A model generated the notes under the pieces. It ran no database searches, was not told the origin of the DNA, and saw only the letters and a program-made list of their open reading frames with translations. Shown here in pieces: positions 33,625 to 41,548 of a stretch of DNA of 62,133 nucleotides. Position 1 is the stretch's first letter. The number at the start of each line of letters is the position of its first letter. The DNA is from Candidatus Pelagibacter communis (GTDB lineage: Bacteria; Pseudomonadota; Alphaproteobacteria; Pelagibacterales; Pelagibacteraceae), in NCBI RefSeq assembly GCF_001179845.1, contig NZ_CVSB01000035.1, positions 1 through 62,133 on the forward strand, written 5' to 3'. The position numbers were made by a program, and so were the translations under genes.

Positions 33625-34514
33625 TTTAAGTACTCTCTTTTTCTAGAAAGTTTAAATCTTCTATAAACAAGGATTAAAACTAATAATAAAAATACTGAAC
33701 CAATTCTAAATTCTGTACCCAATATATAATCTGCAAACTCCTCAAAAACTCCTAATCCCATTCCCGACATTGCAACACCAGGTAAGTTTCCTAATCCTGC
33801 AACAATCACGATCATGAAAGATCTAATTGTGTAAGGTAATCCCATATAAGGATGGATAGTAAATGTTATTGAAATTAATGCTCCTGCAACACCACAAAGA
33901 GCAGCATTTATTCCAAATGTTGCAGCATAAACCTTTTCTGTATCAACACCTAAAATTTTTGCAGCTCTCGCGTTTTGAGCTGTAGCTCTAATAGCTCGGC
34001 CAAGCTTAGATTTTTTCATGTAAATAACTAAACAAATAGCAAATACAATACTTATAAAAGCTGAAAATATTTTTGAATTAGGCAACACAACGTTGTTATC
34101 AAACAACATTGTTGTTCCATAACCAGAGTTGGCAAGAACAACATCTGCACCAAATGCAAAATTCATTAATTGCATGAAAAGAATACTTATTCCAAAAGTC
34201 GCTAAAATAGAGATAAATAGATCTCTATCTACCACTTTATTAATTACGAGTTTATAAATCGCTATACCAACAAAATACATTATAACTGGTGCAACAATTA
34301 CTCCCCATGCTGGATGAATACCGTAGAGATACATAAAGTATGCAATGTATCCTCCTAAAATAACAAGGTCCCCTTGAGCAATGTTAATTATGTTCATTAC
34401 ACCCCATTGAAGTGCCATTCCATATGCAATCAATGCAAACAAAACACCTAACAAAATACCATCTAAGCAAGCTTGAAGAGTTATCATCGGGTATTGAAAT
34501 ACAAGAAAATCCAT
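33621..34514 (-). CDS. Liv-type ABC importer, LivH-like permease (system B)
   Basis: 297 residues, eight membrane helices, with the LivH N-terminal pattern YGMALQWGVMNIINIAQGDLVILGG and the coupling-loop stretch LGRAIRATAQNARAAKILGVDTEK. It is the first permease after the binding-protein gene and is separated from it by a terminator-like hairpin. Confidence 0.9.
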   Translation of the reverse strand: MDFLVFQYPMITLQACLDGILLGVLFALIAYGMALQWGVMNIINIAQGDLVILGGYIAYFMYLYGIHPAWGVIVAPVIMYFVGIAIYKLVINKVVDRDLFISILATFGISILFMQLMNFAFGADVVLANSGYGTTMLFDNNVVLPNSKIFSAFISIVFAICLVIYMKKSKLGRAIRATAQNARAAKILGVDTEKVYAATFGINAALCGVAGALISITFTIHPYMGLPYTIRSFMIVIVAGLGNLPGVAMSGMGLGVFEEFADYILGTEFRIGSVFLLLVLILVYRRFKLSRKREYLK

Positions 34515-34544
34515 AAAAAGTATTTTTGGTTTATATAAAAAAAA

Positions 34545-34564
34545 GCCCCCTATGACTAGGGGGC
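34545..34564 (-). terminator. hairpin between system-B binding-protein and permease genes
   Basis: An 8-bp stem (34545-34552 with 34557-34564) with a 4-base loop, followed on the minus strand by eight U residues (34544-34537). This is a complete intrinsic terminator inside an operon, presumably leaky, that would keep binding-protein mRNA in excess. Confidence 0.85.
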
Positions 34565-34578
34565 CTTAATATTTTAAT

Positions 34579-35817
34579 TTATCTTTCTGACCACTTAGGA
34601 ATTGGATGTATCAACTTAGCAGAAGCCCATTTTAAAGGAGCAACAACTTTGTTTTCACATTTTCCTGAAGCATCACACATTACTTGGAATAGTACCATCG
34701 GCTTGTCAACGTTCTGACCACCAGGTGCAAATTTGATATTTCCATAGAATGTTTGCATGTTAGTAGCTGCAAGAGCATCTCTTACTTTCTTTTGATCGAA
34801 AGAATTTGCTCTTTCAAATGCATCTTTGAATACCAATAAAGCAGCTGAAGACTCAGCAGATTGGTAAGGTGGATCATATCCAAACTCTTTCTCAAAGTCT
34901 GCAGCATAAGTCATACCATCTTTAAAGAAATCATCTTTATAAGTTAGTGACTTGTGCCATTGAGAAGCACAAAGTGCATACTGTGAATTTTTACCATGCT
35001 GTTTAGATAATTTTGCAGCATCACAGTGTGTCATAGCTAACATTGGAACATCAACTTTCATTTCAGCAATTTGTCTGATAGCAGTTAAAGCACCTTTTGT
35101 ATGACCTGAAACAACAAGTACATCTGGTTTCATTTGTTTTACTTTAACCAAAGTAGCAGCCATATCATTTAGCTCTTTAGGCAATTTATCGTCGATTATG
35201 ATTTTAGAACCAGTTCTTTCTGCAGCATCTAAAATACCTAATCTAACGTCTTGTGAAAAAGCATCTTGTTCAAATGCTTGAGCAATTGTAACTGGTTTTC
35301 CACCATTTAACTCAACTGCAGTTTCGATAGCAACATCAAGATATAAGTTAGCTGGAGCTAATACAGCAAATAGATATTTGTAACCTTTTGTAAACAAAGA
35401 TCTAGATGCACCATTTGCTTCAACCATTGGAACACCATATTTTTCAGTCACTGGCGCAATCGCTTTAGTTAAACCAGAACTGTAAGGGCCAAGCATAAAC
35501 TCAACACCATCTTGTGAAATTAATCTTTCTGCAAGCTGTGCAGCTCTCTTAGGGTTTGATTCATCATCGTAATAAATAATGTCAAACTTATAAGTCTTTC
35601 CACCAACTTTAACACCACCCATGCTGTTAATTCTATCAACGGCCATGTTGTAACCATTTTGAGTATGAACACCATTAGATGAGTATTTACCCGTTAAGGA
35701 AATCGCAGCACCTAAAATAATTTTGTCACCAACTACTTTTGCAAAAGATGCAACCGAAGTTGAAAATAAAATTACTAATGCAGAAACAAAACTTAAAATT
35801 ATTTTATTTAATCTCAT
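34579..35817 (-). CDS. Liv-type ABC importer, periplasmic substrate-binding protein (system B)
   Basis: 412 residues with a 26-residue signal peptide (MRLNKIILSFVSALVILF...SFA). Peripla_BP_6 fold starting at KIILGAAISLTGKYSSNG; the conserved ligand region ESNPKRAAQLAERLISQDGVEFMLGPYSS is characteristic of HAAT receptors. Four cysteines in the C-terminal half (THCDAAK, ALCASQW, VMCDASGKCE) suggest disulfides, unlike system A. It heads the operon LivH-60aa-LivM-LivG-LivF-AzlC-AzlD(-GlaH). Ligand unknown; amino acids or amides are likely. Confidence 0.88.
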   Translation of the reverse strand: MRLNKIILSFVSALVILFSTSVASFAKVVGDKIILGAAISLTGKYSSNGVHTQNGYNMAVDRINSMGGVKVGGKTYKFDIIYYDDESNPKRAAQLAERLISQDGVEFMLGPYSSGLTKAIAPVTEKYGVPMVEANGASRSLFTKGYKYLFAVLAPANLYLDVAIETAVELNGGKPVTIAQAFEQDAFSQDVRLGILDAAERTGSKIIIDDKLPKELNDMAATLVKVKQMKPDVLVVSGHTKGALTAIRQIAEMKVDVPMLAMTHCDAAKLSKQHGKNSQYALCASQWHKSLTYKDDFFKDGMTYAADFEKEFGYDPPYQSAESSAALLVFKDAFERANSFDQKKVRDALAATNMQTFYGNIKFAPGGQNVDKPMVLFQVMCDASGKCENKVVAPLKWASAKLIHPIPKWSER

Positions 35818-35904
35818 TTTATTTCCTCTTTAATTAATTAATTATGTGATGATTTAATAAAGAAATTTTATTTTATGCAAGTGGCAATAAAGACCAGAAA
35901 TGAT

Positions 35905-36519
35905 TTAATATTGTTGAGTTATAACAATTATTCCAGCAATTATTACTAAAACACTCGCAGAAATTGTATTAATTGTTTTTGGATTTGCAGTGATCCACTT
36001 AATTAATTTCTGTGCAAGCAATGCATAACCAATCAAAGATAAAAAATCTAAAACAATGTAAGTTGTAATTAAAATTAAAAATTGTGCCAATAAATTTGAA
36101 TTAAAGTCAATAAATTGAGGAAATATAAACGGAAAAAACATCCAAGCTTTAGGACTCGTTCCAGCCACCAAGAAACCATCTCGAAAGAATGATAAGTTAC
36201 TTTTTTTTATTTCACCTTCACTTGAAATAGTTTTTGGACGTGATTTATAAATATCGTAAGCAAGATATAAAATATAAATTACTCCTATCCATTTAAATAT
36301 ATTTAATATTGTTGAGTTCTCAGAAAAAAAAGATCCTATTACAAAAATTACTAAAGTTGCCTGAATAAAATTTGCTGTTACATCACCTAATGCTGACCAA
36401 ACACATTTTCCAACTCCATAATTCATTGAATACGAGATAATCACAACTCTAGGAGTTCCTGGTGTAATGAATAGAAAAATTATTATCTGAAGATAAAGAA
36501 TGAAATCTAAGGGGAGCAT
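35905..36519 (-). CDS. LysE/RhtB-family amino acid exporter
   Basis: 204 residues, six membrane helices, with the LysE signature ITPGTPRVVIISYSMNYG near 18-35 (usual form PGP). Family members export lysine, threonine or homoserine analogues. The gene stands alone. An 11-bp inverted repeat followed by six Ts directly precedes its ATG, suggesting attenuation. Confidence 0.85.
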   Translation of the reverse strand: MLPLDFILYLQIIIFLFITPGTPRVVIISYSMNYGVGKCVWSALGDVTANFIQATLVIFVIGSFFSENSTILNIFKWIGVIYILYLAYDIYKSRPKTISSEGEIKKSNLSFFRDGFLVAGTSPKAWMFFPFIFPQFIDFNSNLLAQFLILITTYIVLDFLSLIGYALLAQKLIKWITANPKTINTISASVLVIIAGIIVITQQY

Positions 36520-36525
36520 AAAAAA

Positions 36526-36574
36526 AGATAGTCCTTAAAAACCGGGAGCTAAAGATGGCTAAGAAGGACTATCT
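36526..36574 (-). promoter_or_regulatory. terminator-like hairpin immediately upstream of the LysE start codon
   Basis: A perfect 11-bp inverted repeat (36526-36536 with 36564-36574) encloses 27 bases. On the minus strand it is followed by TTTTTT and then directly by the LysE ATG. This is the geometry of a leader attenuator, or of a repressing hairpin on the 5' end. On the plus strand there is no T run, so it is not a terminator there. Confidence 0.55.
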
Positions 36575-36636
36575 AATACATAATATCAGAGGCTAAAAAA
36601 AATGCATTAATTTTTTTTTTCAAATATAAAGGATTT

Positions 36637-36933
36637 ATGAAAAAAAAAGGTCACAGACCGGTTACTAGAATCAAAAACCCAGAGCCCAAAATGGACGATC
36701 CCGATTGGATCATTTGGGCAGCCTGGGCAGATAGGATCACTTTTGAGGAAATCGAAAAAAAAACAGGGAAGAAAGAATCTGATGTAATTAAAATTATGCG
36801 AACATCTCTAAAACCATCCTCTTTTAGATTGTGGAGAAAAAGAGTAAATCAAAAAAGTATAAAACACCGAAAAAAATTCGAGTACTCTAGAAAAGAAATC
36901 ACTAGTAAAATTAAAAAAGGTGACTATTTATAA
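36637..36933 (+). CDS. TIGR03643/DUF2805-family small basic protein
   Basis: 98 residues, matching the DUF2805 pattern (DPDWIIWAAWADRITFEEIEK...SDVIKIMRTSLKPSSFRLWRKRV). The family is conserved in marine bacteria, often next to photolyase or redox genes, and its function is unknown. The helix-turn-helix-like stretch ITFEEIEKKTGKKESDVIKI would suit nucleic-acid binding, an inference. A glutaredoxin follows after 3 bases; the AAAGGA ribosome-binding site is good. Confidence 0.8.
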   Translation: MKKKGHRPVTRIKNPEPKMDDPDWIIWAAWADRITFEEIEKKTGKKESDVIKIMRTSLKPSSFRLWRKRVNQKSIKHRKKFEYSRKEITSKIKKGDYL

Positions 36934-36936
36934 CCT

Positions 36937-37194
36937 ATGAAAAAAATTACGATGTATACAGGCCCACTATGTAATTATTGTGAGGCAGCAAAAAGATTAT
37001 TAGCTAGAAATAATGCTCCCTATAATGAAATTGATATTTCAAAAGTAGATGGTGCAATGGATGAAATGATTAAAAAAGCTAATGGTAAAAGAACTATTCC
37101 ACAAATTTTTTTTGATGACCAACATATTGGTGGTTATGATGAGGTTAGAGCTTTAGAAAAAGAAAATAAACTTCAAAATCTTTTAAATAATTAA
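36937..37194 (+). CDS. grxC: glutaredoxin (GrxC type)
   Basis: 85 residues with the dithiol active site CNYC (C12, C15) and the glutathione-binding TIPQIFFDDQHIGGYDE stretch, as in glutaredoxin 3. It reduces protein disulfides and mixed glutathione disulfides. The CNYC variant replaces the usual CPYC. The gene shares its last 4 bases with the convergent DUF1479 gene. Confidence 0.92.
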   Translation: MKKITMYTGPLCNYCEAAKRLLARNNAPYNEIDISKVDGAMDEMIKKANGKRTIPQIFFDDQHIGGYDEVRALEKENKLQNLLNN

Positions 37195-38423
37195 CTCCAT
37201 TCCTCTAAAGCTAACTGTTTCTTTGCTAATAAACTTAAATCTTCTAACTTAACTCTTCCTTTATAATTTATTTCATAATCTTCAGCAGAAAAATCTGGTG
37301 GGCTTTTACCTTCTAGAAATTTTTTTGATTGTTTTATTGTATAATCAAGATTTTTTTTACAATAAGGTGTTGCACCAACATAAACAACATTAGAATAATT
37401 TTTTCCTGAATGTTTATCTTCAACAGCATGTATGACGTCTGGATGCCACCAAACAGTATCACCTGGTTTCATTTTTGGAATTGAAACTAAACCTTTTAAA
37501 AGTAATGAATGATAATCTTTATTTACAGATAATGCTCTACCAAGTTTTGATCCGCACAATTCATTTTCAGGAACATCATCTTGCAATGCTCTTGTTAAAA
37601 CATATGTCATTGCTTTAGCAATTGGTATTAATTGTAAGGTTCCATCGTTAGGACCTTGTTCTGTTAAAGCTGTCCAACCTTGAAAAGTTCTAAAAACATG
37701 TGCAACTGCAGGAGACTCAAACTCTATTGTTTTATCTCTGTATTTTGCTTCAAATGGATTATATTTTTCAAAGTTGTCAGAAAATATATCTCTATAAATT
37801 TTTTGATAATGACTATCAGTCCATCTTTCAATAGATCCAGCATCGCAATGAGGAGAAAGCCCCAAAGTATCATCACCTGGCTCTCTTCTTCTAACTCTAT
37901 CTGCATAAGATAATTCTTTATTAGGATCAAAAACCTCATATTCTACATTTTTATAAACCCAAAGATTATTAAGCCATTTTTTTACTTTAGCCATTTGCTC
38001 TGAATGTCTAATTTCTATTTGTGCTTTGGACCAATAAAGGCCGAATATTTGGGGTTTGCCTGATTTAAGATCGCTAAAATATTTATCTAGATCAGCTTTC
38101 TTCTTTTGATCTTCATAATAATTATTTTCGTCAATATAATTCTCTAATTGAAGATTTAAATTTTCAATAAATTTGTCTTCAAAAACATCTCGGATTATTA
38201 CACATCCTCTTTTTTTTATATCTTCTATTACTTTTGTTTTGTCTTGATCTATTTCATTAATACTAATTTCTGGAATTATGGATTTATTTTTTTTTTTGAA
38301 ATTTAATATTTCTTGTATTTCAGCTTCTATAAACTTTTCAATTTTAACGAAATTTTCTCTGTAATTTTTTGAGTGATTTCTGAGTTCTTCTTTAACTTTT
38401 TTAATATCAATATTTTCGAACAT
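37191..38423 (-). CDS. DUF1479 (YbiU-like) putative 2OG/Fe(II) oxygenase
   Basis: 410 residues, a typical DUF1479 length. The core has a putative iron motif HCDAGS (H at about 220, D two residues on) and a distal His in DTVWWHPDVIHAVE. The family is structurally related to 2OG oxygenases, but no reaction is established. The stretch FRTFQGWTALTEQGPNDGTLQLIP is a family hallmark. It is 5 bases downstream of the MsrB gene, part of a five-gene minus-strand run. Confidence 0.8.
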   Translation of the reverse strand: MFENIDIKKVKEELRNHSKNYRENFVKIEKFIEAEIQEILNFKKKNKSIIPEISINEIDQDKTKVIEDIKKRGCVIIRDVFEDKFIENLNLQLENYIDENNYYEDQKKKADLDKYFSDLKSGKPQIFGLYWSKAQIEIRHSEQMAKVKKWLNNLWVYKNVEYEVFDPNKELSYADRVRRREPGDDTLGLSPHCDAGSIERWTDSHYQKIYRDIFSDNFEKYNPFEAKYRDKTIEFESPAVAHVFRTFQGWTALTEQGPNDGTLQLIPIAKAMTYVLTRALQDDVPENELCGSKLGRALSVNKDYHSLLLKGLVSIPKMKPGDTVWWHPDVIHAVEDKHSGKNYSNVVYVGATPYCKKNLDYTIKQSKKFLEGKSPPDFSAEDYEINYKGRVKLEDLSLLAKKQLALEEWS

Positions 38424-38428
38424 TATAT

Positions 38429-38803
38429 TTAGCTCTTAGGTTTAAAGACTAAACATACTCCATTATTACAAAATCGCTTTCCTGTAGGTTTGGGCCCATC
38501 ATCAAATATATGACCCTGATGACCTCCACATTTTTTACAATGATATTCAGTTCTTGCATAACCTAAATGGTGATCTGTTTTTGTTTCAAACACATCTGGT
38601 AGAGACTCATAAAAAGAAGGCCAACCAGAACCACTCTCATATTTTGTTTTTGAATCAAATAATTTTTCTCCACAATTTACACAATGAAAACTTCCTTCTC
38701 TTTTTTCATGATTAAGTTCACTAGAACCTGGAAGCTCTGTTCCTTCTTCAAATAAGATTAATTTTTGCTCTGCTGATAAATTTGGATTTATTTTTTTTGT
38801 CAT
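38429..38803 (-). CDS. msrB: peptide-methionine (R)-S-oxide reductase
   Basis: Repairs R-methionine sulfoxide in proteins. 124 residues. The zinc ligands C41-C44 and C89-C92 are present, as are SGSGWPSF, and the catalytic C112 in RFCNNGVCL; C117 may be the resolving residue. It overlaps the histone-deacetylase-like gene by 4 bases. Confidence 0.93.
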   Translation of the reverse strand: MTKKINPNLSAEQKLILFEEGTELPGSSELNHEKREGSFHCVNCGEKLFDSKTKYESGSGWPSFYESLPDVFETKTDHHLGYARTEYHCKKCGGHQGHIFDDGPKPTGKRFCNNGVCLVFKPKS

Positions 38804-39699
38804 GAACCTATATATTTAGCACAAGATTGATGTAACATTGAATGTAATTCAACAAGTTTATTGAAATCCTTATTGTAACCTCCGCCCAAAACCCCACAAA
38901 ATGGTATTCGTCTTGAAAAAAAGTTTTCTACCACAAGCTCATCCCTTAATTGAATACCCTCGTCAGAGATTTTTAATTTTCCTAATCTGTCATTAAAATG
39001 AATATCTACGCCAGCAATATAAAAAACAAAATCAAAATTTTCTTGATTTAACTGTTTTAAATAATGTTTGAGAGTCTTTATATAAGCTTCATCCTCTAAA
39101 TTATCCTCAAGTTCTACATCTAAATTGCTATTTGATTTTTTTGCTGGATAATTGGTTTTTGAATGCATGCTAAATGTAAAAACACTTCTATTATCTTTAA
39201 AAATTTCTGAATTTCCATTTCCTTGATGAACATCTAAATCAACGATTAAAATTTTATTAGCTAGACCTCTATTAAGTAAATAATGTGATGCAACTGCAAC
39301 ATCATTAAATACACAATAACCTGCTCCTCCGTCATAACTTGCATGGTGACTCCCACCTGCGGTATTACATGAGATGCCATAATTTATTGCAAGTTTAGAT
39401 GCTAGCACAGTTCCACCTGTAGCAACTAAAGATCTTTGTACAACACTATCTACAAGAGGAAATCCAATTTTTTTTACTCTCTCTTTACTTAAAGTTTTGT
39501 TTTGAATATCAAAAATATAATTTTTGGAATGTGCATAACTTAATGTTTCAAATGAACATGCTGAAGGTTTATGAAATTTTTTTACTATTTTATTTTGGAT
39601 TAAGTAGTTTGCTAATTCTCCAAATTTATTAATAGGAAATTTATGATCATCACCAATTTTAGCAAAATAATCCTCATGATTAACGACAGGTAGCTCCAT
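38800..39699 (-). CDS. histone deacetylase superfamily (AcuC/AphA-like) hydrolase
   Basis: Zinc-dependent deacetylase fold, 299 residues. H118-H119 (GGSHHAS) and D156-x-H158 (DLDVHQGNGN) are the catalytic and metal residues, with a further D in IAGVDIHFND. Bacterial members deacetylate acetylpolyamines or other small amides rather than histones. Short length suggests the acetylpolyamine/amide type. Coupled to msrB by overlap and 3 bases from the hydroxyacid dehydrogenase. Confidence 0.87.
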   Translation of the reverse strand: MELPVVNHEDYFAKIGDDHKFPINKFGELANYLIQNKIVKKFHKPSACSFETLSYAHSKNYIFDIQNKTLSKERVKKIGFPLVDSVVQRSLVATGGTVLASKLAINYGISCNTAGGSHHASYDGGAGYCVFNDVAVASHYLLNRGLANKILIVDLDVHQGNGNSEIFKDNRSVFTFSMHSKTNYPAKKSNSNLDVELEDNLEDEAYIKTLKHYLKQLNQENFDFVFYIAGVDIHFNDRLGKLKISDEGIQLRDELVVENFFSRRIPFCGVLGGGYNKDFNKLVELHSMLHQSCAKYIGS

Positions 39700-39702
39700 T
39701 TT

Positions 39703-40653
39703 TTACTCTAAAACTCTGATAGGCTTTCCATTTACACAAGCCTCTAATCCTTCGATCATTTGATTATAAAAAATACTATAATTTTCAGCTGTAACATAAC
39801 CAATGTGTGGAGTAAGCAATGCATTTGGTAAAAATCTAAGCTTATTATTTTCAGGTAAAGGCTCTTTTTCATATACATCAATTCCTGCACCAGCAATTAC
39901 ATTGGTTGATAAAGCAATAATTAAATCATCCTCATTTACAATAGGCCCACGAGATGTGTTTATCAAAAAAGCTGTTTTTTTCATTTTATCTAATTCTTTT
40001 AAAGTAATACAGTCTTTATATCTTTCACCTCCTTGAACATGAATTGAAAGAACATCGGAATTTGTAATTAAATCTTCTTTACTGCAAGGTAGCACATCTA
40101 ATTCTTTACACTTATCTAAGTTAAGATTTTCACTCCAAGCCATTACTTGCATACCAAAAGCTTTTCCGATTTTAGCGACTTCACTGCCTACCCTGCCTAA
40201 TCCAATTAAACCTAAAATTTTTCCTTTTAGTTCTACACCAATAGTAGTTTGCCAATATCCTTGATACATATTATCAAACTCTTCTTTAAAGTTTCTTGCC
40301 AAGCCAAGAATTAATGCCCAAGTTAACTCAGGCGTTGGGTTGATATTTATATCTGTTCCACAAACTATAATTTTTCTTTTCTTAGCAGCCTCTAAATCGA
40401 TAGATCTATTACGTAATCCACTTGTGATTACAAATTTCAAATCATTTAAATTATCAATTAAATTTTTTGTAATTGGAGTTCTTTCTCTCATTATTAACAA
40501 AGCTTCAAAATCAGCTAGTTGATCAATTGCATCTGCTTCATCTAAAAAAGGTTCGCTAAAAATCTTAAATTCATATTTTCCAGATAGTTTTTCTAAATCT
40601 ACAAATTGTTGAGCAACATTTTGATAATCATCTAATATAGCGACTTTAAGCAT
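39703..40653 (-). CDS. D-2-hydroxyacid dehydrogenase family protein
   Basis: NAD-dependent oxidoreductase, 316 residues, with the Rossmann motif GLIGLGRVG and the family pattern FLINTSRGPIVNEDDL. The catalytic Arg (RGP), Glu (YEKEPL) and His (TPHIGYVT) are present. Related to D-3-phosphoglycerate dehydrogenase, but lacking its regulatory tail, so a D-2-hydroxyacid or glyoxylate-type substrate is expected. Start overlaps the DMT gene by 8 bases. Confidence 0.87.
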   Translation of the reverse strand: MLKVAILDDYQNVAQQFVDLEKLSGKYEFKIFSEPFLDEADAIDQLADFEALLIMRERTPITKNLIDNLNDLKFVITSGLRNRSIDLEAAKKRKIIVCGTDININPTPELTWALILGLARNFKEEFDNMYQGYWQTTIGVELKGKILGLIGLGRVGSEVAKIGKAFGMQVMAWSENLNLDKCKELDVLPCSKEDLITNSDVLSIHVQGGERYKDCITLKELDKMKKTAFLINTSRGPIVNEDDLIIALSTNVIAGAGIDVYEKEPLPENNKLRFLPNALLTPHIGYVTAENYSIFYNQMIEGLEACVNGKPIRVLE

Positions 40654-41548
40654 TTTTAACTTTCTTATTTGATAACAATATTCCTGTAATAATAAAACAA
40701 GCGCCTAAAATATGATAAAACATAAATTTTTCACTAAAAAAAATCATCGCCATTATTGCACTCAAAATTGGCATTAAGTGTAAAAAAACTCCCGATCGAT
40801 TTGCACCAATCATAGATATTCCTTTTATCCATAAAATAAAAGATGCTAAACCTGGAAACAGAACTACATAAGATAGAATTAAAATAAATGGCAATTCCAA
40901 ATTAATTCTAAATCCAATTTGATATTCAATAAAATAAACTGGTATCAAAAATATTAAACCAAAAGTAATTACTACTTGAAGTAATGATATTTGAGTTAAT
41001 TCATATTTTTTTCCTTTTAATAATGTAGAATATAAAGCCCATGAGAACATTGCTATAACCATAGTTATGTCCCCTTTGTTAAAATCTAAATTTTTTAATA
41101 TCTCTATATTTGCCTTTGTTATAATCATAATTACACCTACAAAAGAAAATACTACCCCTATAATTTGAAAAATATTTGTCTTTTCAATTTTTAAAATTGA
41201 AGAAAATAACATGATCATCACAGGTATCGTTGAAATCATTAAAACTCCACTAATCACCTGAGTAAAATTTAATGAGTAATAAACAATTGAATTAAATATT
41301 GTAATACTAGTAATTCCCAAAACAATGAAAAGCTTATAGTTTTTAATTATATAATTTCTTTTCTCTAATATTTCAGGAATTGTAAAAGGTGCTAAAATCA
41401 ACCAAGCGAAAAGCCATCGGTAAAAATTTAGTGAAAAAGGTGGAACTTCATAAAAACTTGCAAGTTTACCTACTACAAAATTTCCTGCCCAGAAAGTTAC
41501 TGTTAAAAATAGATATAAATAAGCTAAAAAATTATTATCTTTAGTCAC
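40646..41548 (-). CDS. DMT (EamA) family transporter
   Basis: 300 residues, ten hydrophobic helices in two EamA repeats (GNFVVGKLASFYEVPPF; WALYSTLLKGKK; GANRSGVFLHLMPILSA). Distinct from the tandem pair at 13.7 kb. Ends at 40646, overlapping the hydroxyacid dehydrogenase start, and begins directly at the stop of the amino-acid dehydrogenase. Cargo unknown. Confidence 0.87.
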   Translation of the reverse strand: MTKDNNFLAYLYLFLTVTFWAGNFVVGKLASFYEVPPFSLNFYRWLFAWLILAPFTIPEILEKRNYIIKNYKLFIVLGITSITIFNSIVYYSLNFTQVISGVLMISTIPVMIMLFSSILKIEKTNIFQIIGVVFSFVGVIMIITKANIEILKNLDFNKGDITMVIAMFSWALYSTLLKGKKYELTQISLLQVVITFGLIFLIPVYFIEYQIGFRINLELPFILILSYVVLFPGLASFILWIKGISMIGANRSGVFLHLMPILSAIMAMIFFSEKFMFYHILGACFIITGILLSNKKVKNA

